Notes under the pieces: model-generated
Database searches by the model: none
What the model was told of the DNA's origin: nothing
Seen by the model: only the letters and a program-made list of their open reading frames with translations
Source: an uncultured SAR324 cluster bacterium
GTDB taxonomy: Bacteria; SAR324; NAC60-12
Direction of reading: 5' to 3'
Assembly (NCBI GenBank): GCA_902562015.1
Contig: CACERX010000064.1
Coordinates: 1 to 5,912, forward strand
DNA: 5,912 nt
Translations under genes and position numbers: made by a program
Part shown: piece by piece, positions 1 to 5,912 of the stretch
Position numbering within the stretch: position 1 is the stretch's first letter
Layout of the letters: every line of letters starts with the position of its first letter

Positions 1-2
1 GG

Positions 3-929
3 TCATGTGAAACATTTCTCAAGACAGGCAAAATGATGCCTGATGAAGGTCTCCAACAACTGCGCAAACATGACGCAATTTACCTTGGTGCAGTTGGTTT
101 CCCTTCTGTACCAGACCATGTTTCATTATGGGGTCTTCTGATTCCCATTCGAAGAGAGTTTGATCAGTTTGTAAACTTAAGGCCGGTACGCTTATTTGAT
201 GGTGTTCCCTGTCCATTGGCAGGTAAAAAAACTGGAGACATAGATTTTTATGTGGTTCGGGAAAACACTGAAGGAGAATATTCAGCGGTTGGTGGAATTC
301 AGTATGAAGGCACAGAACACGAAATTGTAACACAACAAAGTATTTTTACTCGAAGAGGAACTGATAGAATTCTAAAGTATGCCTTTGAGTTAGCGCAATC
401 ACGTGATGCAAAGCACTTATCATCTGCAACTAAATCTAATGGCATTATTCATTCGATGCCTTACTGGGACAAAAGAGTAAGGGAAATGTCCAAAAATTAT
501 CCGGATGTCAAAGTGGACCAGTATCATATTGATATTTTAACGGCTAACTTTATTCGAATGCCGGAACATTACGATGTAGTTGTCGCAAGCAACTTATTTG
601 GGGATATTCTTTCCGATCTTGGTCCGGCATGTACTGGAACAATTGGAATAGCTCCTTCAGCCAATATTAATCCTTCAGGTGTTTTTCCCTCAATGTTTGA
701 ACCTGTACATGGATCTGCTCCCGACATATTTGGCAAGAAAATTGCGAATCCTATAGGAATGATATGGGCAGGTGCAATGATGTTGGATCATTTTGGTTAT
801 TCTGAAGCACATGACTCGATTATCAGAGCTATTGAAACCATACTGTCTGCTGGAGTGCATCTTACACCAGATATGGGTGGTAATGGTAATACAGCTGATA
901 TTGGTAAGGCTATAGCTGATGCAGTTTGA
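3..929 (+). CDS. Decarboxylating D-malate/tartrate dehydrogenase family protein (isocitrate/isopropylmalate dehydrogenase superfamily), 5' end outside window
   Basis: Likely catalyses NAD-dependent oxidative decarboxylation of a 2-hydroxy acid such as D-malate (to pyruvate and CO2) or tartrate, in the cytoplasm. The frame is open to the left edge, and the residues before the first Met (SCETFLKTGK) fit the conserved family sequence ahead of MMP. The true start is therefore upstream and roughly 45-50 N-terminal residues are missing compared with E. coli DmlA (about 361 aa). Counting from the Met at base 33: RENTEGEYS at 76-84, catalytic Lys134 in ATKSNG, metal-binding Asp167, Asp191 and Asp195 (NLFGDILSD), and the NAD-site motif PVHGSAPDIFGK at 224-235. 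The Lys/Asp spacing matches Thermus isopropylmalate dehydrogenase to within one residue. The position of that enzyme's active-site Tyr is Phe105 here, as I recall it is in DmlA. Overall similarity favours the DmlA/TtuC branch over LeuB, but the substrate is not provable. It ends in tandem stops TGA-TAG (927-932). The next gene follows 59 bp later on the same strand. Confidence 0.9.
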   Translation, partial: SCETFLKTGKMMPDEGLQQLRKHDAIYLGAVGFPSVPDHVSLWGLLIPIRREFDQFVNLRPVRLFDGVPCPLAGKKTGDIDFYVVRENTEGEYSAVGGIQYEGTEHEIVTQQSIFTRRGTDRILKYAFELAQSRDAKHLSSATKSNGIIHSMPYWDKRVREMSKNYPDVKVDQYHIDILTANFIRMPEHYDVVVASNLFGDILSDLGPACTGTIGIAPSANINPSGVFPSMFEPVHGSAPDIFGKKIANPIGMIWAGAMMLDHFGYSEAHDSIIRAIETILSAGVHLTPDMGGNGNTADIGKAIADAV

Positions 930-988
930 TAGCTAAGTGAAAAAATAGACAAAATTAATACTAAAAAACTTTTATTAAAAAAATAACT

Positions 989-1870
989 GTGATTAATTTT
1001 TCTACTGTTCAATTGAACAAAGAATTCATAGAGATAGATGGGAAAAATATGGCATACCATCAAACTGGTGAGGGGCTTCCGGTTGTATTCCTTCACGGTA
1101 ATCCTACTTCCTCCTATTTGTGGAGAAACATTATTCCAATTGTTGCAAAAAATGCCAGATGCATTGCACCTGACTTAATAGGCATGGGAGACTCTGAAAA
1201 ACTAAAAGAAATAAATGATCACACATACAGATTTTTTCAGCATCGTCATTATCTAGATGGATTCCTGGATGCTCTTGAATTGAAAAATAAAGTTTTTTTA
1301 GTAGTTCATGACTGGGGATCTGCACTTGGTTTTGACTGGGCAAACAGGAACCGTGACCGCATAGCGGGGATTATTTATATGGAAGCGATTGTTCGTCCGG
1401 TTTCATGGAAAGATTGGCCTGATGCAGCGAAGCCTATCTTCAAGGGATTTAGATCTTCTGAAGGAGAAGAAATGATCCTTAAAAAAAATCTTTTTGTAGA
1501 AGCTGTCCTGCCAGGCTCAATTCTGCGAAAACTAACTGAAGAAGAAATGGAAGAATATCGGCGTCCATTCTTACTCCCAGAGCATCGACTTCCTACGCTT
1601 AAATGGCCTAGAGAAATTCCAATTGATGGTGAACCTAAAGATGTAGCAAAAGTAGTTTCTGAGTATGGAGACTGGCTGTCCGTATCTGATATACCAAAAC
1701 TTTTTATTGATGGAGATCCTGGTGCAATCCTGATCGGAGAGCAGAGAAATTTTTGTCGTTCTTGGCCTAACCAGAAAGAGATAAAAGTGTCGGGTAGTCA
1801 TTTTGTTCAGGAGGACAGTCCATATGAAATTGCCGAAGCTATTTCCGAGTGGTTGCAAGATATAAAATAA
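989..1870 (+). CDS. Haloalkane dehalogenase, subfamily HLD-II (LinB/DhaA-like)
   Basis: Alpha/beta-hydrolase that hydrolytically cleaves carbon-halogen bonds of haloalkanes to an alcohol and halide, with no cofactor. All five catalytic residues of the HLD-II type are visible: nucleophile Asp108 with halide-binding Trp109 (VVHDWGSALG), second halide ligand Asn38 (HGNPTSSYLWRN), catalytic acid Glu132 (YMEAIVRP), and base His271 (SGSHFVQEDSP). Numbering is identical to Sphingobium LinB (N38, D108, W109, E132, H272) until a one-residue deletion near residue 197. Length 293 aa is typical (LinB 296). The helical cap lies at about 133-220. The GTG start is chosen because it gives the LinB-like N-terminus and numbering; the next in-frame Met is residue 21, inside the first beta strands. 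No clear Shine-Dalgarno precedes the GTG. No signal peptide is seen, so it is probably cytoplasmic. It lies between the dehydrogenase and the Popeye-like gene, all codirectional. Position 177, a key tunnel-mouth site, is Ser (Leu in LinB, Cys in DhaA). The natural substrate is unknown. Confidence 0.95.
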   Translation: MINFSTVQLNKEFIEIDGKNMAYHQTGEGLPVVFLHGNPTSSYLWRNIIPIVAKNARCIAPDLIGMGDSEKLKEINDHTYRFFQHRHYLDGFLDALELKNKVFLVVHDWGSALGFDWANRNRDRIAGIIYMEAIVRPVSWKDWPDAAKPIFKGFRSSEGEEMILKKNLFVEAVLPGSILRKLTEEEMEEYRRPFLLPEHRLPTLKWPREIPIDGEPKDVAKVVSEYGDWLSVSDIPKLFIDGDPGAILIGEQRNFCRSWPNQKEIKVSGSHFVQEDSPYEIAEAISEWLQDIK

Positions 1871-1894
1871 ATTACTAGTTAACATAATTACTGA

Positions 1895-1901
1895 GAAAGG
1901 A
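1895..1901 (+). promoter_or_regulatory. Ribosome binding site of the Popeye-like gene
   Basis: GAAAGGA lies 5 nt before the ATG at 1907 and is a good Shine-Dalgarno match. It supports that start. It is the clearest ribosome binding site in the window; the other starts, including the dehalogenase GTG, have weak or no such signal. Confidence 0.7.
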
Positions 1902-1906
1902 CTCAC

Positions 1907-2611
1907 ATGGGTGATTTGAATATTTTTCTAATCTTACTGAACTGTGCATATTTAATTTGGTTGGGTGCATTTGTTTCTAAAAAAATAGTTTGGTTGAGGA
2001 TTCTTACAGTAACGGGGAACGTGGTTGTTCTTCCATATTACTTATTTTACTTTGAAGAAGCATTATGGAACCCGATAGTATGGGTCGGAATTTATACTAC
2101 TATCAACCTGTTTATGCTTTTGCTGATTTACTTAGAAAGCAGGCCAGTTGAACTCAGTAATATGGAACAAAAAATTTATGATAAGACATTCAAGTCTTTA
2201 GAACCCCGGGTATTCAAACATTTGATTGACTTAGCTGAAATTGAAGAGCTTGGGCCAGAGGTTAAACTTGTTAATAGGGATACTCATTTAGAAAACCTTA
2301 TGCTTGTTGTTGAAGGTGAAGCAGAGGTAGTTCTCAAACATGGTGACCATGTGTTTATTCCTTCAGGAGGTTTCATAGGTGAGCAATCGTTTATTACTGG
2401 TGAAAACACATCGGCCGATGTCTCAACAGGTAAAGAACTAACGACCATTCTACGTTGGAATAGTGAAGTACTTAGGAACTACCTTGAAAAAAATGGTCCT
2501 CTAAAAGACACTGTGGATTTAATTCTTTCAGCTGACGTTATTCATAAGCTTAGGAATATGGATGATAATCATCCAGAAGTTAAACATTCTATGGATTTGA
2601 ACGTAAAATAA
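1907..2611 (+). CDS. Three-helix membrane protein with Popeye-type cyclic-nucleotide-binding-like domain
   Basis: Predicted inner-membrane protein of 234 aa. Three hydrophobic helices (about residues 5-23, 29-49 and 56-76) are followed by a cytoplasmic CRP-like beta-barrel (about 95-185) and a C-terminal helical tail. The architecture and several landmarks match the animal Popeye (POPDC) family: WN in the third helix, RPV at 79-81, EQKIY and a following F..L, VEGEAEV at 135-141, LRW at 182-184, LEKNGPL, and the closing D-x-x-x-KL-x-x-M-D-D. Popeye proteins bind cAMP through DSPE and FQVT motifs. Here those places read GEQS (158-161) and ADVS (170-173), and the Arg usual in CRP-type phosphate-binding cassettes is Thr168. 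Glu159 of the CRP-like G-E pair is kept. cAMP binding is therefore doubtful and the ligand is unknown. It follows the dehalogenase by 36 bp with a strong ribosome binding site, probably in the same operon. A sensor, scaffold or regulatory role is inference. No DNA-binding domain is present, so it is not a transcription factor of the CRP type. Confidence 0.82.
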   Translation: MGDLNIFLILLNCAYLIWLGAFVSKKIVWLRILTVTGNVVVLPYYLFYFEEALWNPIVWVGIYTTINLFMLLLIYLESRPVELSNMEQKIYDKTFKSLEPRVFKHLIDLAEIEELGPEVKLVNRDTHLENLMLVVEGEAEVVLKHGDHVFIPSGGFIGEQSFITGENTSADVSTGKELTTILRWNSEVLRNYLEKNGPLKDTVDLILSADVIHKLRNMDDNHPEVKHSMDLNVK

Positions 2612-2644
2612 AATGGGTTATCTGCTCTATACATGAGTCATAAT

Positions 2645-4186
2645 TTATACTTTATCTGGTTTTTTATTGAATATTTCCTTGTAAGATCCTCTTAATACAT
2701 TTTTTTGAACTTTCCCCATTGAATTTCGGGGAATTTCTCCAACAAAAATTATCTGTTTAGGATGCTTGAAACTTGCAATCCTCTTTTGCAGACTAGCCAT
2801 TATTAAATCCAGATTTAAACTAATTCCAGATTCAGTAACAATCAAAGCAACCACTGCTTCACCCAAATCAGGATGTGGTACTCCGATTACTGCTGATTCA
2901 AAAACTCCGTCTATGCAGTCTATCTGCAATTCAATTTCCTTCGGATATATATTATATCCTGCTGAAATTATTAAATCTTTTGATCTTCCAACAAGAGAAA
3001 CATATCCATCTTCACTGATCATACCCAGATCACCTGTTATGAAGAAGCCATTATCTCGCAGTTCATCTGCTGTTTTTTCTGGCATTCCCCAATAACCCTT
3101 GAATACATTTGGTCCGCGAATTTCTATCATGCCTGTTCTGCCGTCTTGCAAAACTTGTCCTGTTTCCGTATCGGTTACAATTACTTCAATCCCTGGAAGG
3201 GCTAAACCTGCTGTTCCTGAACGTCGCTCTCCGTGATATGGATTTGAGGTATTCATGTTCGTTTCAGTCATGCCATAGCGTTCTAGGATTGCTTTCCCTG
3301 TTCGTTCTTTCCAGAGATCATGAGTGTGTGGGAGCATTGGTGCTGACCCGGAAACAAACAAACGTACTTTTTTAGTGGCATTTTCAAGGTCAGGATGTTC
3401 CAGTAAACGTATATAAAAAGTTGGTACTCCCATAAGTACGCTAGCTTGAGGCATTCTTCTGCAAATTGCATTTGTATCAAATTTTTTCATAAGTAGTATA
3501 GAAGAGCCTGCCAACATCGGAACATTTGTGGCTACAAATAAACCGTGCGTGTGGTAAACAGGAAGTGCGTGAATGAGTATATCTTTATTATTGAAATGCC
3601 AACTTTTAACAAGTGTTTCGGCATTTGACTGTAAGTTCCTGTGAGTAAGCATAGCACCTTTAGAACGGCCTGTAGTCCCTGAAGTATAAAGAACGGCAGC
3701 CAGATCTTCAGGATCCCTTTTAACACCAGTGAATCCAGGAGACTCAGCATTTTTTGCATCAATAAGAGATCCTGTAAGGTCTGCAGATAATGTCCATAAA
3801 TTATGAACTTTGTTAGACTTTGCAATTTTTGTTAATTTATCTAATTTTGAAGGATCACATACAAAAATGGAAGGTTGTGCGTCCCGCAAAAAAAAATCAA
3901 TTTCTTCGGGAACATAAGCTGTGTTTAGAGGCAAAAAAACAGCTCCAGCCAGAACAGTGCCGAAGTATAGTTCAAGTGCACTGGCAGACTTTTCGACTTG
4001 CATTGCAACACGGTCTCCAGGCTTTATTCCAGCAAAATTGAGTGCAGAAGCAATTTTTTCTGCATTCTGAAAAAAATTTTCGAAGCTGATTACTTGATCA
4101 TTTTCGTGCAGGTGGATGAATGTTGCATCTTTATTTTTAATAGATGCGGAACTCAAATGATTTGCTAGATAATTTAAATCATACAT
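2645..4186 (-). CDS. matB: Malonyl-CoA synthetase (malonate--CoA ligase, MatB-like)
   Basis: Cytoplasmic ANL-superfamily adenylate-forming ligase that would convert malonate (often also methylmalonate), ATP and CoA to malonyl-CoA, AMP and PPi. It has 513 aa, close to the roughly 500 aa of Rhodopseudomonas palustris MatB, which it resembles along its whole length. Motifs in order: P-loop YTSGTTGRSKG (167-177), ALPVYHTHGLF (207-217), MGVPTFYIRLL (252-262), VSGSAP (278-283), the MatB-typical ERYGMTETNMNTSNPY (302-317), FITGDLG with Asp386, hinge region around Arg401, and the C-terminal PRNSMGKVQKN with catalytic Lys492. Arg260 sits where MatB enzymes are thought to hold the distal carboxylate of malonate. 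The start ATG (4184-4186) gives the usual N-terminus; only a weak AAG-rich stretch precedes it. It lies 126 bp downstream of the amidase on the same strand and converges on the Popeye-like gene with a 33-bp gap. No malonyl-CoA decarboxylase (MatA) or malonate transporter is seen in the window. A general medium-chain acyl-CoA ligase is the less likely alternative. Confidence 0.9.
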   Translation of the reverse strand: MYDLNYLANHLSSASIKNKDATFIHLHENDQVISFENFFQNAEKIASALNFAGIKPGDRVAMQVEKSASALELYFGTVLAGAVFLPLNTAYVPEEIDFFLRDAQPSIFVCDPSKLDKLTKIAKSNKVHNLWTLSADLTGSLIDAKNAESPGFTGVKRDPEDLAAVLYTSGTTGRSKGAMLTHRNLQSNAETLVKSWHFNNKDILIHALPVYHTHGLFVATNVPMLAGSSILLMKKFDTNAICRRMPQASVLMGVPTFYIRLLEHPDLENATKKVRLFVSGSAPMLPHTHDLWKERTGKAILERYGMTETNMNTSNPYHGERRSGTAGLALPGIEVIVTDTETGQVLQDGRTGMIEIRGPNVFKGYWGMPEKTADELRDNGFFITGDLGMISEDGYVSLVGRSKDLIISAGYNIYPKEIELQIDCIDGVFESAVIGVPHPDLGEAVVALIVTESGISLNLDLIMASLQKRIASFKHPKQIIFVGEIPRNSMGKVQKNVLRGSYKEIFNKKPDKV

Positions 4187-4284
4187 CTTACTTTAAGTAT
4201 TTTTATGACAAATTTAATTTTGTATTATCTATTAACAAATACATATATAAGACTTTAAATACTAATTTGATTGGGAAAATTATA

Positions 4285-4312
4285 TAAAATATTAATTAGG
4301 AAAAATATTTTA
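4285..4312 (-). repeat. AT-only inverted repeat directly after the amidase stop
   Basis: TAAAATATT (4285-4293) and AATATTTTA (4304-4312) form a perfect 9-bp inverted repeat with a 10-nt loop. The right arm abuts the amidase stop codon (4313-4315). The stem has no G or C, so the hairpin would be weak. It might mark the mRNA 3' end of the amidase or be chance in AT-rich DNA. The rest of the gap (4187-4312) is AT-rich with no gene; it may hold a promoter for the malonyl-CoA synthetase, but I cannot define one confidently. Confidence 0.3.
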
Positions 4313-5767
4313 CTAGTTTGTTATGATGGGATCAATTGGTGTCTGCATTGTTCCGACTGCAAGTTCAATCGCGCGTGCCACTTCCAAAACTTTAGCCTCT
4401 CCTCTGGGTGGTCCTATAAGTTGTAAGCCAACTGGCATTCCGCTTTTACTGAATCCGACAGGAATTGAAATGGCAGGCAGTCCAGCAGTTGTGGAAAGAA
4501 ATGAAAAACGTAGCCACTCAATATAATCTTCTAAAGGCTGGCCATCAATTTCCCTAGGGTACTCCTCAATAACTGGACCAGGTTCGAGGCTGACTGTAGG
4601 ACAGGCCAAAACATCATAACCTGAAAGAAATTGACGCATATTATGATAAATTGTATTTCTGTCTATTTGTGCTCCATAGACTTCATCAATTGTCAACTTT
4701 CGTCCGTAATCAATATTATCTGATAATGTTTGTTTGAAGTGTTTCTGAACTGAATTAGGTGCTCTTCCAGGTCCAGCTGCCCAAACCATAGCCCTTAGAA
4801 TTCGGTAACACCTGTTCAGATTAGGCAGAATTGGGCATTTTTCCTCTACTGTAGCTCCAGATTTTTCAAATAATTTAAGTGATTCCATGAGAACATGTTT
4901 CCATTCTTTTGATAAGGGAGCAAATCCGTTAAGGTCATGACTGTATGCAATCCGAACATTTGTATCAGCTCTTTTTACTGCTTCCAGATAAGGAGTTTCG
5001 GGGGCTGGATAAGATAAGGGAGAACTTGAGTCAAATCCGGACATTGAGTCAAGAAACAAAGCACAGTCAGTGACATTGCGCGCCATAGGTCCCTGTACAC
5101 TTTCTGTGCTAAAACCAAGTTCTAAACCTCCTCCTCGTGCTATACCGGGACTTGGTCGAAATCCAACAACCCCACAATAGGCAGCAGGTGTACGAAGAGA
5201 ACCTGCCAGATCATTTCCATGGCTGAGCCATACTTCACCTGTTGCCAATGCTGCAGCTGAACCTCCTGAAGACCCCCCAGCATTTCTCTGGGTATTCCAG
5301 GGGTTGCGAGTCATACCGAAGATATCATTAAATGTATTGCCACCAGCACCCATTTCCGGAGTATTGGTTTTGCCAATTACAAGGGCGCCTTTTTTTTCAA
5401 GATTTATCACCAAAGGCTCACTTTCTTTTGGCACAAAATCTGATAGCCCTTTAGTACCAAATGTTGTTCTGACACCTGCTACAGGAGTGAGGTCTTTGAT
5501 ACCAATCGGTAGGCCCCCTAACCAGCCGGGTTCATTTGAGTTTTCTCTACCTGATTCCTGCCAATTTTTAGCAGAATCTCGTGCACGTTTTTCACACAAT
5601 GTGGGAAAGGCGTTTATAGAAGGTTCAACTTGATTAATCCTTTCAAATGAAGCATCGAGTAGTTCTTCAGGTGATATTTCCTTTTTTCTTAATAATTCAA
5701 TTACTTGAATTGCATTAAGACCGCATATTTCGGGTCCTGTAAAAGATGTTTCGGGATGATTCTTCAT
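4313..5767 (-). CDS. Amidase signature (AS) family hydrolase
   Basis: Probably hydrolyses a carboxylic amide to the free acid and ammonia (or an amine) in the cytoplasm. The Ser-cisSer-Lys triad is complete: Lys91 (GLPIGIKDL), cis-Ser166 (AGGSSGGSAAALATG) and nucleophile Ser190 (GNDLAGSLRTPAAYCG). The spacings of 75 and 24 residues equal those in Staphylococcus aureus GatA (K79/S154/S178). The N-terminal helix with EISPEELLDASFERI (about 30-44) and the C-terminal SIPVGFSKSGMPVGLQLIG (434-452) are also typical. Length 484 aa is normal for the family. Residue 188 is Ala where many members have Gly in the G-G-S approach to the nucleophile. GatA of the tRNA amidotransferase is unlikely: no gatB or gatC adjoins it. 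Candidate substrates include malonamate, given the neighbouring malonyl-CoA synthetase, but many other amides are possible. The ATG at 5765-5767 gives a standard N-terminus; no Shine-Dalgarno is visible before it. It lies upstream of the malonyl-CoA synthetase on the same strand and may be cotranscribed with it. Confidence 0.9.
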   Translation of the reverse strand: MKNHPETSFTGPEICGLNAIQVIELLRKKEISPEELLDASFERINQVEPSINAFPTLCEKRARDSAKNWQESGRENSNEPGWLGGLPIGIKDLTPVAGVRTTFGTKGLSDFVPKESEPLVINLEKKGALVIGKTNTPEMGAGGNTFNDIFGMTRNPWNTQRNAGGSSGGSAAALATGEVWLSHGNDLAGSLRTPAAYCGVVGFRPSPGIARGGGLELGFSTESVQGPMARNVTDCALFLDSMSGFDSSSPLSYPAPETPYLEAVKRADTNVRIAYSHDLNGFAPLSKEWKHVLMESLKLFEKSGATVEEKCPILPNLNRCYRILRAMVWAAGPGRAPNSVQKHFKQTLSDNIDYGRKLTIDEVYGAQIDRNTIYHNMRQFLSGYDVLACPTVSLEPGPVIEEYPREIDGQPLEDYIEWLRFSFLSTTAGLPAISIPVGFSKSGMPVGLQLIGPPRGEAKVLEVARAIELAVGTMQTPIDPIITN

Positions 5768-5800
5768 AAGTTGAAATAAAAAATATTTTGATTTAAAAAA

Positions 5801-5879
5801 TTTAAGATTTATGTTTAAGTAAAAAATTGAAATTAACGTGATGTTTTCAAGTTATACTTTAAATAATTTTAAGTTTAAG
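5801..5879. repeat. Four TTTAAG hexamers upstream of the amidase
   Basis: On the plus strand TTTAAG occurs at 5801-5806, 5814-5819, 5868-5873 and 5874-5879, the last two directly in tandem. A further copy lies before the malonyl-CoA synthetase at 4192-4197. The gene-free stretch 5768-5912 is very AT-rich, so some recurrence is expected by chance. A role as a protein-binding site is only a possibility. Confidence 0.25.
5851..5879 (-). promoter_or_regulatory. Candidate sigma-70-type promoter for the amidase
   Basis: Read on the minus strand, CTTAAA (5874-5879) and TATAAC (5851-5856) are separated by 17 bp. The -10 matches the consensus at five of six bases, while the -35 is poor (three of six). 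The -10 lies 83 bp before the amidase ATG. Such matches arise easily in DNA this rich in A and T, so this is a tentative call. Nothing else of note is seen in the gene-free stretch to the window end. Confidence 0.22.
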
Positions 5880-5912
5880 AACATTATTGCATTAATAATA
5901 TTTCATCTCAAT

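Noticed and set aside
33..35. ATG at 33 as the true start of the dehydrogenase
   Set aside because: The frame is open to base 3 and the codons before it match the conserved family sequence. Starting here would remove the N-terminal nucleotide-binding part, so the gene is cut by the window edge.
1049..1051. In-frame ATG at codon 21 as the dehalogenase start
   Set aside because: It would delete the first beta strand that LinB and DhaA have. The GTG at 989 restores LinB residue numbering exactly.
797..1096. Minus-strand open frame across the dehydrogenase/dehalogenase junction
   Set aside because: It lies opposite two well-supported genes, shows no recognisable domain, and its coding would be the complement of conserved motifs. 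It is a shadow.
2633..2641. Palindrome ATGAGTCAT in the convergent gap as a terminator or operator
   Set aside because: The half-sites are only 4 bp around a single base, too short for a stable hairpin, and no T-run follows on either strand.
3109..3375. Plus-strand open frame inside the malonyl-CoA synthetase
   Set aside because: It is antisense to conserved ligase motifs including ERYGMTETN, with no plausible start signal or domain.
4187..4312. A defined promoter for the malonyl-CoA synthetase
   Set aside because: The gap is so AT-rich that many weak -10 boxes appear, but none pairs with a convincing -35 at proper spacing.
5304..5633. Plus-strand open frame inside the amidase
   Set aside because: It is antisense to the segment carrying the conserved amidase Lys motif and has no domain features of its own.

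Overview
The window is an AT-rich bacterial segment (about 40% G+C or less by eye, not computed) with five protein genes in two convergent groups. The proteins resemble proteobacterial families: a LinB-type haloalkane dehalogenase, a DmlA/tartrate-dehydrogenase-type decarboxylating dehydrogenase, and a Rhodopseudomonas-type MatB. A low-GC, free-living (possibly marine) proteobacterium is my inference; the lineage cannot be fixed from this sequence. There is no rRNA, tRNA, CRISPR array, transposase or phage gene.

Plus strand (3-2611): a 5'-truncated D-malate/tartrate/isopropylmalate-type dehydrogenase, a complete subfamily-II haloalkane dehalogenase, and a small three-helix membrane protein with a Popeye-type cyclic-nucleotide-binding-like domain. 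The gaps are 59 and 36 bp and no terminator is visible between them, so they look like one transcription unit whose promoter lies left of the window.

Minus strand (5767-2645): an amidase-signature hydrolase, then, after a 126-bp AT-rich gap, a malonyl-CoA synthetase (MatB). The two groups meet tail to tail across 33 bp without an evident terminator hairpin. The 145 bp right of the amidase (5768-5912) hold no gene and probably carry its promoter.

Read together, the genes suggest small-acid catabolism. The dehydrogenase would convert D-malate or a related 2-hydroxy acid to a keto acid plus CO2 and NADH. MatB would activate malonate. The amidase might release a carboxylic acid such as malonate from an amide. 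The dehalogenase would hydrolyse a haloalkane to an alcohol. The most distinctive part is the dehalogenase sitting next to a bacterial Popeye-like membrane protein that lacks the residues usually needed to bind cAMP.
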